Program-made: the position numbers and the translations under genes
Shown: positions 9,016 to 15,989 of the stretch, piece by piece
Layout of the letters: every line of letters begins with the position of its first letter
Position numbering within the stretch: position 1 is the first letter of the stretch
NCBI GenBank assembly: GCA_021824095.1
Contig: JAKALQ010000008.1
Coordinates: 1-47,770, forward strand
Origin: Actinomycetes bacterium
Lineage (GTDB): Bacteria > Actinomycetota > Actinomycetes > S36-B12 > UBA5976
Direction: 5' to 3'
Length of the DNA: 47,770 nucleotides
The notes under the pieces: model-generated
Database searches by the model: none
Told to the model about the DNA's origin: nothing
Seen by the model: only the letters and a program-made list of their open reading frames with translations

Positions 9016-10473
9016 GTGGCACGCACCGTCATCCTCGGCGCCGGCATCGCGGGACATACCGCGGCCCTGCACCTGCGCCGCATGCTCGGCCGCGAGCACG
9101 ACGTCGTCGTCGTCTCACCGAATTCGAAGTGGAACTGGATCCCGTCGAACATCTGGGTCGGCGTGGGGCAGATGCAGGAACGCCAGGTGCTCTTCCCGCT
9201 CGCGCCCGTCTACCGTCGCAAGGGCATCGAGTTCCATCAGGCCCTCGCCGTCGAACTCCACGGGGAGGGCGGCACGGGGCACACGAAGCCCTATGTGACC
9301 GTGCGCTACACCGACCCGCAGCGCAGCGGCCAGACGGCCGAGCTCGAGTACGACTACCTCATCAACGCCACGGGGCCGAAGCTCAACTTCGGCGCCACGC
9401 CTGGGCTTGGCCCCGACGGCAACTCGTGGTCGGTGTGCACTGCCGGCCATGCCGTCGAGGCGAACAAGGCGCTGCACGAGGCCATCGCACGGCTCAAGCA
9501 GGGCCAGCGCCAGACCTTCCTCATCGGCATGGGCCATGGCACCTGCACCTGCCAGGGCGCAGCCTTTGAGTACACCTTCAACGTCGAGCACGAACTCGTG
9601 AAGGAGGGCGTGCGCGATCGCGCGGACGTCATCTACATCACGAACGAGGCCCAACTCGGCGACTTCGGCATGGATGGCATGAACTTCGGTGCCGCCGGCG
9701 GCGTCATGACGAGCCAGGCCTTCACCGAGTCCTTCTTCGAGGAGCGCGGCGTGAAGGCCATCCTCGGCGTCCACGTCGAGGCCGTGGAACCGAACCTCGT
9801 GCGCTTCGAGGCGCTGGACGGCACGAAGGGCGAGCAGGCCTTCGACTTCGCCATGCTGCTGCCGCCCTTCCGGGGTGCCGACCTCAAGGCCTTCGATGCG
9901 GACGGCAATGACGTCACCGGCGAGGTGTTCGCCCCGAGCGGCTTCATGAAGGTCGACGCCGACTACTCCCCGAAGCAGTACGAGGAGTTCGCGGCGGCCG
10001 ACTGGCCCCGTACCTACCAGTCGGCGAAGTACGACAATGTGTGGGCAGCCGGTATCGCCTTCGCGCCGCCGCACCCGATGTCGCGGCCGCGGGTGACGCC
10101 GAACGGCACGGCCATCACGCCGGCACCGCCCCGCACGGGCATGCCGTCGGGCGTCATCGGTCGCGCCGTCGCCCAGACCATCGCCGAGCGCGTGAAGCAC
10201 GGCAAGGCGGGCAAGGTGCACACGGCGTCCATGGCCGAGCAGGGCGCCGCCTGCGTCGCCTCGGGCGGCAAGGGCGTGTTGAGCGGCAAGGCGGCCGCCA
10301 TGACCGTCTACCCGATCGTGCCGGACAAGGCGAAGTACGGCGCGAACGGCCGCGACACCGGCAAGACCTTCGGCGAGCTCGGGCTCAGCGGCCATTGGAT
10401 GAAGGTCATGCTGCACTACCTGTTCATCTACAAGGCCAAGGCGCGTCCGCTTTGGTTCCTCATCCCGGAGTAG
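9016..10473 (+). CDS. sqr: Sulfide:quinone oxidoreductase-like flavoprotein
   Basis: FAD-dependent oxidoreductase (485 aa) of the pyridine nucleotide-disulfide family, best matching SQR, which oxidises sulfide and passes electrons to quinone at the membrane. The N-terminal FAD motif is VILGAGIAGHTAALHLRR, and SKWNWIPSNIWVGVG follows. The Cys residues expected for SQR are C141, C177/C179 (GTCTCQGA) and C413. The second FAD region is VWAAGIAFAPPHP. The amphipathic C terminus (MLHYLFIYKAKARPLWFLIPE in two parts) fits membrane association. The GTG start has a G6 run 7 nt upstream. A different flavoprotein of the same family cannot be fully excluded. Confidence 0.82.
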   Translation: MARTVILGAGIAGHTAALHLRRMLGREHDVVVVSPNSKWNWIPSNIWVGVGQMQERQVLFPLAPVYRRKGIEFHQALAVELHGEGGTGHTKPYVTVRYTDPQRSGQTAELEYDYLINATGPKLNFGATPGLGPDGNSWSVCTAGHAVEANKALHEAIARLKQGQRQTFLIGMGHGTCTCQGAAFEYTFNVEHELVKEGVRDRADVIYITNEAQLGDFGMDGMNFGAAGGVMTSQAFTESFFEERGVKAILGVHVEAVEPNLVRFEALDGTKGEQAFDFAMLLPPFRGADLKAFDADGNDVTGEVFAPSGFMKVDADYSPKQYEEFAAADWPRTYQSAKYDNVWAAGIAFAPPHPMSRPRVTPNGTAITPAPPRTGMPSGVIGRAVAQTIAERVKHGKAGKVHTASMAEQGAACVASGGKGVLSGKAAAMTVYPIVPDKAKYGANGRDTGKTFGELGLSGHWMKVMLHYLFIYKAKARPLWFLIPE

Positions 10474-10476
10474 GCC

Positions 10477-10620
10477 ATGAGTCACCTCACCTCGTTCCCG
10501 AGTGCCCGCAAGCCCTCCGCCGGTGAACTGCGCAGGCGCAGCAATCCCTTCTACCAGTTCTGGCGCTTCATCCTGCTGAACCTCAAGATGATCGTCATGG
10601 TGACGCTGGGGCACCACTAG
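10477..10620 (+). CDS. 47-residue SQR-associated small protein, single hydrophobic helix
   Basis: Short ORF that begins 3 nt after the sqr stop and ends 4 nt before the convergent rnhB stop, so it fills the gap exactly. It encodes a polar, basic N-terminal half (MSHLTSFPSARKPSAGELRR) and a hydrophobic C-terminal half containing FYQFWRFILLNLKMIVMV and ending in LGHH. It is probably a membrane-bound or amphipathic partner of the oxidoreductase. The tight spacing and a non-random composition (aromatic/Leu/Met helix, His-His end) support coding. I do not recognise a named family. Confidence 0.7.
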   Translation: MSHLTSFPSARKPSAGELRRRSNPFYQFWRFILLNLKMIVMVTLGHH

Positions 10621-10624
10621 CCGT

Positions 10625-11281
10625 TCAGGCGTCCTCGGACCTCGCCGGCAGCAACGTCCACGTGCGACGGTGCTCGACGCTCGGGCCGAGGGCACGGATG
10701 GCGGCGCGATGGCTCGTGCTGCCGTAGCCCTTGTGCCCGGCGAAGCCGTAGCCGGGGTACGCCGCATCGAGGGCCACCATGTGCTGATCCCGCACGACCT
10801 TCGCCAGCACACTCGCGGCGGCGACCGATGCGCAGGTGAGGTCAGCCTTCACACGCATCGTGACCGCCGGGGTGTCGATCCCCGGGCTGAAGAGGTCACC
10901 GCCCGACGACAGCCAGTCGTGGCTGCCGTCGAGGATGGCGGCATCGCAGGGCATCGGCAGGGCGGCAAGGGCACGCAGTGCGGCCGTGCGCAGTGCGGCG
11001 ACGATGCCCATGGCGTCGATCTCCTGTGCCGACGCATGCCCCACGGCCCAGGCCAGGCACCAGTCCATGACGAGGGGCTGCAGTCGCTCCCGGGCCGGCG
11101 CGGTGAGTGCCTTGCTGTCGGTGAGGCCTTCCGGGACCGGGCCGGTGCCCGCATCGACGACGACGACGCCGACGCTCACAGGACCGGCCAGCGCCCCCCG
11201 CCCCACCTCATCGATGCCGACGACCTGGCGCGCGCCACCTGCCAGCAGCGCCCGCTCGAGGTCGAGGGTGGGCGGGATCAC
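10625..11281 (-). CDS. rnhB: Ribonuclease HII
   Basis: RNase HII (218 aa) cleaves RNA in RNA-DNA hybrids and removes single ribonucleotides. The catalytic start of the domain is VVGIDEVGRGALAGPV with D24 and E25. DSKALT follows, and the region with the third acidic residue is CDAAILDGSHDW. ASVLAKVVRDQHM and GYGSTSHRAAI are also typical. The GTG start overlaps the lepB stop (GTGA). Neighbours lepB and yraN are the usual ones in actinobacteria. Convergent with the small sqr-linked ORF. Confidence 0.95.
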   Translation of the reverse strand: MIPPTLDLERALLAGGARQVVGIDEVGRGALAGPVSVGVVVVDAGTGPVPEGLTDSKALTAPARERLQPLVMDWCLAWAVGHASAQEIDAMGIVAALRTAALRALAALPMPCDAAILDGSHDWLSSGGDLFSPGIDTPAVTMRVKADLTCASVAAASVLAKVVRDQHMVALDAAYPGYGFAGHKGYGSTSHRAAIRALGPSVEHRRTWTLLPARSEDA

Positions 11282-12021
11282 CGATTGGCGTTGATGAGCG
11301 GCGCTGGCGCCGGCACGGTGGAGAGGCGCGACAGCGGCCAAATCTTGAGCACGACGATGCCCTTGATGGCGGATACGGGGATGGTGCCGCTGGCCACGTC
11401 GAGGTGGAAGCGCGAGTCGCGTGAGTTGGGGCGGTTGTCGCCCATGACGAAGACGTGGTCCTTGGGGACGGTGATGTCGAACTGCACCTGGTTCGTGGGG
11501 GCGATGGTGTATGCCCCCTCGCTCAGGGCGTGGCCGTTCACGATGAGCTGGCCCGACGGCGAGCAGCACTTCACTTCGTCACCTGCGACACCCACGACGC
11601 GCTTCACGAGGTCCTCACCGCTGTTGCTCGGCAGGAAGCCGACGTCGGTGAGGATGCGGTTCAGCGTGGCCCGCCAGCCGGTCTCCTGCACGGGCGCGTA
11701 CAGCCAGCCGCCCGGATCCTGGAAGACGACGACGTCGCCGCGATGCACACCGCCGAAGGTCATGGAGATGCGCGAGGCCACGATCTTGTCGCCGACGAGC
11801 AGCGTGTTCATCATCGACTCGGAGGGCACGTAGAACAGCTGGAACACGAAGGTGCGGAGCAGCACCGAGAGCACCAGGGCGGTGACGACCACGATGCCGA
11901 TCTCGCGCACACCGCGCCCGGCACTGCGCGCACCACGGCGAGCCTCGCGCCACAGGTCTCGCGACGGCGCCTCGTCCGGCGCCGAGGACGGATCCTCGCG
12001 TGGCTCTTCGGATGCGGTCAT
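11278..12021 (-). CDS. lepB: Signal peptidase I (first of two)
   Basis: Type I signal peptidase (247 aa), membrane anchored, removes Sec and Tat signal peptides outside the membrane. The cytoplasmic N terminus is acidic and basic, and one transmembrane helix spans about residues 41-62. The catalytic Ser69 is in VPSESMMNTL, the catalytic Lys140 in DLVKRVVG, and MGDNRPNSRDSR is the box E motif. The ATG has GGGAGG upstream. A second, shorter lepB lies 11 nt upstream in the operon. Confidence 0.95.
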   Translation of the reverse strand: MTASEEPREDPSSAPDEAPSRDLWREARRGARSAGRGVREIGIVVVTALVLSVLLRTFVFQLFYVPSESMMNTLLVGDKIVASRISMTFGGVHRGDVVVFQDPGGWLYAPVQETGWRATLNRILTDVGFLPSNSGEDLVKRVVGVAGDEVKCCSPSGQLIVNGHALSEGAYTIAPTNQVQFDITVPKDHVFVMGDNRPNSRDSRFHLDVASGTIPVSAIKGIVVLKIWPLSRLSTVPAPAPLINANR

Positions 12022-12032
12022 GCGGGCCTCCC

Positions 12033-12602
12033 TCAGGGCGTGCCCAGTATGCCAGCGCGGTTGAGCGGCCAGACCACGGCGACCACCCGTCCCGACACAT
12101 CATTGACGGGCACCGAACCTCCACCCGGCGCGTCGAGGTGGGCGCTGCTGTCGACGGATCGGGTGCGATCGTCGCCCATGAGCCACAGCCGGTCTGGGGG
12201 CACCACGACATCGAATCGCCGGGCGCGGGAGGTCCCGACCGCATAGGCCTCGAGGAGGGTGCGCCCGTTGCGCACCAGGTGCCCCGACGCGTCGCAGCAG
12301 CGCACCCGATCGCCGGGCAGGCCGAGGATCCGCTTCACGACCAGTTGGGGTGGCGTCCCCCACGCATCGCTGGGGTCGAACACCACGACGTCGCCGCGTC
12401 GGAGCGGGCGCCACAGGCCCGAGAGGCGGTCGATGAGCACGCGGTCGCCTGGGTGCAGCGTGGGCTGCATGGAACCGGACGGGACGCGGGCAACCTGCAC
12501 GACGAGGGCCTGCAGCAGCAGGGCGATGGCCACGCCCACAGCCACCGCCACAGACACGAACAGCGGCCGGGAGACCCGGCCGCTGCCCATGGGATGGCGC
12601 AT
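12033..12602 (-). CDS. lepB: Signal peptidase I (second copy, shorter)
   Basis: A second S26 signal peptidase (189 aa) in the same operon. One transmembrane helix covers about residues 14-37. Catalytic Ser44 is in RVPSGSMQPTLHPGD and Lys90 in LVVKRILGLPGD. The MGDDRTRSVDSS segment matches box E. It lacks the long cytoplasmic N terminus of its neighbour. The start is uncertain: ATG 12602 lies close to the rplS stop, ATG 12590 is an alternative, and neither has a clear Shine-Dalgarno. Tandem lepB genes are also seen in streptomycetes. Confidence 0.92.
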   Translation of the reverse strand: MRHPMGSGRVSRPLFVSVAVAVGVAIALLLQALVVQVARVPSGSMQPTLHPGDRVLIDRLSGLWRPLRRGDVVVFDPSDAWGTPPQLVVKRILGLPGDRVRCCDASGHLVRNGRTLLEAYAVGTSRARRFDVVVPPDRLWLMGDDRTRSVDSSAHLDAPGGGSVPVNDVSGRVVAVVWPLNRAGILGTP

Positions 12603-12606
12603 GTGA

Positions 12607-12957
12607 CTACGCGTTGTCGCGCAGTTCCTTGATCTTCGCCTTCTTCCCGCGCAGGTCGCGCAGGTAGTAGAGCTTGGCGCGGCGGACGTCGCCACGGGTG
12701 ACGACCTCGATCTTCTCGACCGTCGGGGCGTGCACCGGGAAGGTGCGCTCGACGCCGGTGCCGAACGACACCTTGCGGACGGTGTACGTCTCGCGGATGC
12801 CATCACCCTGGCGGCGGATCACGACGCCCTGGAAGATCTGGATACGGGAGCGGTTGCCCTCGATGACGCGCACGTGCACCTTGACGGTGTCACCGGGGCG
12901 GAAGGGCGGGATGTCAGTGCGCAGCTGGGCTGCGTCAATCGCGTCGAGCGACTGCAT
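12607..12957 (-). CDS. rplS: 50S ribosomal protein L19
   Basis: L19 (116 aa), a protein of the 30S-50S interface. Typical segments are [20 protein letters not shown], then [14 protein letters not shown] and [20 protein letters not shown]. The C-terminal half has [20 protein letters not shown]. The ATG has GAGGAG 5-6 nt upstream. The longer frame upstream is leader and gpx sequence. It is separated from trmD by the inserted glutathione peroxidase gene, whereas in most bacteria trmD and rplS are adjacent. Confidence 0.97.
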   Translation of the reverse strand: MQSLDAIDAAQLRTDIPPFRPGDTVKVHVRVIEGNRSRIQIFQGVVIRRQGDGIRETYTVRKVSFGTGVERTFPVHAPTVEKIEVVTRGDVRRAKLYYLRDLRGKKAKIKELRDNA

Positions 12958-13078
12958 GGTGTCTCCTCGCGGCGCGCCACAGGTCGAACCACGGAATCGG
13001 AGGTGCGCCCGCTCGTGCGACCCCCCTGTGGCAGGGCTCTGCGGGCGCCCGCATTGTGCCAGAGCGCGTGGCGAGCGC
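12958..13078 (-). promoter_or_regulatory. gpx 3' hairpin and rplS leader structure
   Basis: 121-nt gap between gpx and rplS. Near the gpx stop, a hairpin with arms 13036-13041 and 13060-13065 encloses the 12-nt palindrome GCGGGCGCCCGC and could end gpx transcripts. Nearer rplS, 8-nt arms at 12976-12983 and 13025-13032 (GCCACAGG/CCTGTGGC) enclose 41 nt and would fold in the rplS leader. L19 leader RNAs are known in other bacteria. Whether this is one is inference. Confidence 0.4.
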
Positions 13079-13573
13079 TCAACTCCGAGCGTCGAGGAGG
13101 GCCACGATGTCGCCCTCCAGCTCCTCCGGCTTCGTGGTCGGCGCGTAGCGGCGGACGGTGCGGCCGTCACCCGCCACGAGGAACTTGGTGAAGTTCCACT
13201 TGATGCCGTCACCGAGGAGGCCGCCCGCCTGCGCCTTGAGGAAGGCGAACACCGGGTGGGTACCGTCGCCGTTCACCTCGACCTTCGTCGACAGCGGGAA
13301 GGTGACGCCGTAGTTGAGGCTGCAGAACTGCGAGATCTCGGTGTCGTCGCCGGGTTCCTGGTGGCCGAACTGGTCGCACGGGAAGCCGATGACGACGAGC
13401 CCTCGGCGGCCGTACTCGGTGTGGAGGCGCTGCAGGCCCTCGTACTGGGGGGTGAACCCGCACTTGCTCGCGGTGTTCACGATGAGGAGCGGCTGGCCGA
13501 CGTAGCGGGCCAGGTCGACGGTGCGGCCGGCATTGTCGGTGAAGTCCAGGTCGTGGATCGTGGCGACGGTCAT
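13079..13573 (-). CDS. Glutathione peroxidase family thiol peroxidase
   Basis: Cys-type GPx homologue (164 aa) that reduces peroxides. In bacteria without glutathione, such as actinobacteria, family members normally use thioredoxin. The peroxidatic Cys38 is in [15 protein letters not shown], the Gln-containing motif is [14 protein letters not shown], and the Trp motif is [11 protein letters not shown]67 in FPCDQFG is the position of the resolving Cys in thioredoxin-dependent GPx. The ATG is at 13573. It stands between rplS and trmD, which are usually adjacent, so it looks like an insertion into the ribosomal operon. Confidence 0.93.
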   Translation of the reverse strand: MTVATIHDLDFTDNAGRTVDLARYVGQPLLIVNTASKCGFTPQYEGLQRLHTEYGRRGLVVIGFPCDQFGHQEPGDDTEISQFCSLNYGVTFPLSTKVEVNGDGTHPVFAFLKAQAGGLLGDGIKWNFTKFLVAGDGRTVRRYAPTTKPEELEGDIVALLDARS

Positions 13574-13626
13574 GCGCGTGCAACGGTGGACGGGCGGCGC
13601 GCATTCCCGGCCGTGGCGCGGGCAGG

Positions 13627-14343
13627 TCAGGAACGGAGGTCGGGTCGCATGCGCTGGGTGCGCAGCTCGGCCTCGTCACGACGCCAGGCGGCGATGTTGC
13701 CGTGGTGGCCGCTCAGGAGCACCTCCGGTACGGCGAGGTCGCGCCACACGGGTGGTTTGGTGAACACCGGGCCCTCGAGCAGGGTGCCCTCGTCGCCGAT
13801 GGAGAAGGAGTCGTCTCGCACGGACTCACCGTTGCCGAGGACCCCGGGCAGCAGCCGCGACACCGCCTCGACCATGACGAGCACCGCGGACTCGCCGCCG
13901 GGGAGGACGTAGTCGCCGATGGTGACCTCCTCCACGGGCATGACCCTGCCTGCCCACTGCGCCACACGGCTGTCGATGCCCTCGTAGCGCCCACAGGCGA
14001 AGACGAACCACCCGTCGTCGGCGCGCTCTGCCCACTCCTCGGCGACGCGCTGGGTGAAGCGTCGCCCGTTGGGGGTGGGCACGACGAGCGTGGGGACGAG
14101 ACCGGGTCGTGGAGGTTGGGCGCGGATGGCGTCGAGCGCCTCGCCCCAGGGCTCGGGCTTCATCACCATGCCGGGGCCGCCCCCGTACGGGGTGTCGTCG
14201 ACGGTGCGGTGACGGTCATGGGTGAACTCGCGCAGGTCCCACACCCGCAGGCCGATGTGACCGTCCGTGATGGCCTTGCCCACGAGCGACAGGCGCAGTG
14301 GCTTGAGATACTCCGGGAAGATGGTGACGATGTCGTAGAACAC
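13627..14343 (-). CDS. trmD: tRNA (guanine-N1-)-methyltransferase TrmD
   Basis: SPOUT methyltransferase (238 aa) that makes m1G37 in tRNAs and prevents +1 frameshifting. The N terminus MFYDIVTIFPEYL, the DDTPYGGGPGMVMKPEP loop, the CGRYEGIDSRV motif and the trefoil-knot region EEVTIGDYVLPGGESAVLV are diagnostic. The GTG start at 14343 has AGGAG upstream and lies 4 nt after the rimM stop. It forms one unit with rimM, the KH protein and rpsP. Confidence 0.97.
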   Translation of the reverse strand: MFYDIVTIFPEYLKPLRLSLVGKAITDGHIGLRVWDLREFTHDRHRTVDDTPYGGGPGMVMKPEPWGEALDAIRAQPPRPGLVPTLVVPTPNGRRFTQRVAEEWAERADDGWFVFACGRYEGIDSRVAQWAGRVMPVEEVTIGDYVLPGGESAVLVMVEAVSRLLPGVLGNGESVRDDSFSIGDEGTLLEGPVFTKPPVWRDLAVPEVLLSGHHGNIAAWRRDEAELRTQRMRPDLRS

Positions 14344-14347
14344 GGGG

Positions 14348-14860
14348 TCACTCCTCGTCAGCGTCGAAGAGGCCGCCCGGAGGGTCGATGCGTGCGATGC
14401 CCGCGACCACGTCGACCTCGGGCACGATGGCATGGACGAAGGGCACCAGCACCTCACGCTCGTCGGGTGTTCGCACCGCGAGGAGGTCGTGTCCGGGCAG
14501 GTGCAGCACCTCAGCGATCGTGCCGAGCTCGTGGCCGTCGACGTGGACGGCACGCAATCCGACCAGTTGGCGGTCGTAGAACTCGTCCTCGTCCTCGGGC
14601 AACGCATCCGGGTCGACGTCGGCCTCAAGGATGGTGCCGCGCAGGGTCTCGGCCGCATTGCGATCGTGGACTCCGACGAAGCCCACGAGCAGGCCGGGTC
14701 CGTGCTCGCGCACGGACTCGACCTCGAACGTGGTGCCATCGCTGCCAAGCAGCGTCATGCCCGGGGCGAATCGGCGTTCCGGCTCGTCGGTGCGCAACTC
14801 CACGGTGACCTCACCGCGGATGCCGTGCGCCTTGCCGATGCGTCCGACGACGACGCGCAT
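14348..14860 (-). CDS. rimM: 16S rRNA processing/ribosome maturation factor RimM
   Basis: RimM (170 aa) helps maturation of the 30S head and binds S19. The N-terminal RimM domain has VVVGRIGKAHGIRGEVTV and the C-terminal PRC-barrel domain has QLVGLRAVHVDGHELGTI and EVLVPFVHAIVPEVDV. The chosen ATG (14860) is 4 nt after the KH gene stop. The acidic linker PEDEDEFYD is typical. Shine-Dalgarno is weak, as often in coupled genes. Confidence 0.95.
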   Translation of the reverse strand: MRVVVGRIGKAHGIRGEVTVELRTDEPERRFAPGMTLLGSDGTTFEVESVREHGPGLLVGFVGVHDRNAAETLRGTILEADVDPDALPEDEDEFYDRQLVGLRAVHVDGHELGTIAEVLHLPGHDLLAVRTPDEREVLVPFVHAIVPEVDVVAGIARIDPPGGLFDADEE

Positions 14861-14864
14861 GACG

Positions 14865-15122
14865 TCAGCGTTCGTCTGCGTCGAGGAAGTCGATGCGCAG
14901 GCCGCGGTTCGGCGACAACGCCGTGAGGACGGTTCGGAGCGCCGTGGCCGTGCGGCCGGAGCGTCCGATGACACGACCCATGTCGTCCGGGTGGACGCGC
15001 ACCTCGAAGGTGCGCTGGTCACCCTGCTGCCGGTGGCGACGCTCGGTGCGCAGTCGCACCTGCACGTCGTCCGGGTGGTCGACGATGCCCTTCACGAGGT
15101 GCTCGAGCGCCTCCTCGAGCAT
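14865..15122 (-). CDS. khpA: KH-domain RNA-binding protein (KhpA type)
   Basis: Short KH protein (85 aa) of the kind always found between rpsP and rimM in Gram-positive bacteria. KhpA binds RNA together with KhpB/Jag in Firmicutes. The GxxG loop is GRSG in MGRVIGRSGRTATALRTVL. LEEALEHLVKGIVDHPDDV forms the first helix. The start lies 1 nt after the rpsP stop (TGAGATG), so translation is coupled. Confidence 0.94.
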   Translation of the reverse strand: MLEEALEHLVKGIVDHPDDVQVRLRTERRHRQQGDQRTFEVRVHPDDMGRVIGRSGRTATALRTVLTALSPNRGLRIDFLDADER

Positions 15123-15123
15123 C

Positions 15124-15603
15124 TCAGGCCTCGGTGGTCTCGGTCGCGGCTTCCTCCGCGGCGGCGGGGGCCTCGACGGCCTCCTCCGCGGCAGCCTCGG
15201 CCTTCTTCGGCTCCTCGGCCTTCAGCGGCTTGGGCGCGCGACCCTCCGCCTCCTTGTCGGCAGCAGCCTGGAGGACGGCAGCGGCGAAGATGGCCTGCTT
15301 GTCGGCCTTGGCCTCGGCGACCTTGAGGGTGCCCTCGGCACCCGGCAGGCCCTTGAACTTCTGCCAGTCACCGGTGACCTTGAGGATCGCGAGGACGGCA
15401 TCGGTGGGCTGGGCGCCGACCGAGAGCCAGTACTGGGCGCGCTCGGAGTCAACCTGGATGAGCGAGGGGTTCTGCTTCGGCTGGTAGATGCCGATCTCCT
15501 CGATGGACCGTCCGTTGCGACGCGTCTTGGCGTCGGCGATGACGATGCGGTACTGGGGGTTGCGGATCTTGCCGAGACGCATGAGCTTGATCTTGACAGC
15601 CAC
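15124..15603 (-). CDS. rpsP: 30S ribosomal protein S16
   Basis: S16 (159 aa). The conserved part is the first 85 residues ([37 protein letters not shown]). The last 60 residues are an Ala/Glu/Lys-rich tail ([14 protein letters not shown]), a common actinobacterial extension. The GTG start at 15603 has AAAGGAG upstream at a long spacing. This Shine-Dalgarno can pair in a small stem (15613-15617 with 15624-15628). It is the first gene of rpsP-khpA-rimM-trmD. Confidence 0.96.
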   Translation of the reverse strand: MAVKIKLMRLGKIRNPQYRIVIADAKTRRNGRSIEEIGIYQPKQNPSLIQVDSERAQYWLSVGAQPTDAVLAILKVTGDWQKFKGLPGAEGTLKVAEAKADKQAIFAAAVLQAAADKEAEGRAPKPLKAEEPKKAEAAAEEAVEAPAAAEEAATETTEA

Positions 15604-15989
15604 GGTTCGTCGTTCTCCTTTGCGAGAAGGGTGAGGATGGGACTCCGGGGCACCTGGTGCCCGAGACGTCCGTTGGCTGGCCTGACGGCCGGCGCCAAGT
15701 GTGCCAGAGCCGGCCGGACGACCCCAAATCCACCCACCACGCCCGCGCCGTCGCCCTCCTCGCCCACCACGGGCCGCCCCTCCTCCCGCTTCACTCCTCG
15801 ACGCGCCCCTCGGCACGGCGTGCCGCGGGGCGGTCGAGGAGTGAAGCGGGAGGAGAGATTGCTCTGTGACTGACATATCGGGACAGATGGAGGCGCGCGT
15901 GGGACCTTCTGCCCACTGCTCGCGCCCGCCCTGACCGCCTGCTGACAGACCCTGTGACGAAACCGCACCGGGTGCATGCTGAAGGTGCA
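15604..15989. promoter_or_regulatory. Divergent rpsP / efflux-cassette intergenic region
   Basis: 386 nt without a convincing gene. It holds the rpsP leader and promoter on the left, a C-rich stretch (about 15720-15780) with the repeat CCCACCACG present twice, the long fold-back palindrome at 15780-15855, and the leader of the adaptor gene on the right. I could not assign -10/-35 boxes with confidence. Confidence 0.5.
15780..15855. repeat. Long fold-back palindrome (76 bp)
   Basis: Near-perfect inverted repeat. The outer arms 15780-15802 and 15833-15855 pair over 23 bp without mismatch. After one bulged base (15803), 15804-15809 pairs with 15827-15832. After one mismatch, 15811-15816 pairs with 15820-15825, leaving a 3-nt loop. 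About 35 bp of stem in total. It lies between divergent genes, so it is not a terminator for either one as annotated. It may be a mobile or REP-like element or a structured leader. Confidence 0.85.

Noticed and set aside
8875-9099. Longer YraN start near 9099
   Set aside because: It would run across the sqr promoter and into sqr itself; ATG 8874 with GGAGG gives the normal family length.
9115-10812. 565-codon minus-strand open frame opposite sqr
   Set aside because: Antisense shadow; sqr on the plus strand has complete FAD motifs and Cys residues.
15780-15855. Relationship between the two long fold-backs (15780 and 45473)
   Set aside because: The arm sequences differ, so they are not copies of one element on the evidence of this window.
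15604-15989. Possible small gene in the 386-nt gap
   Set aside because: Open frames there are short, cross the palindrome, and show no ribosome-binding site or recognisable motif.
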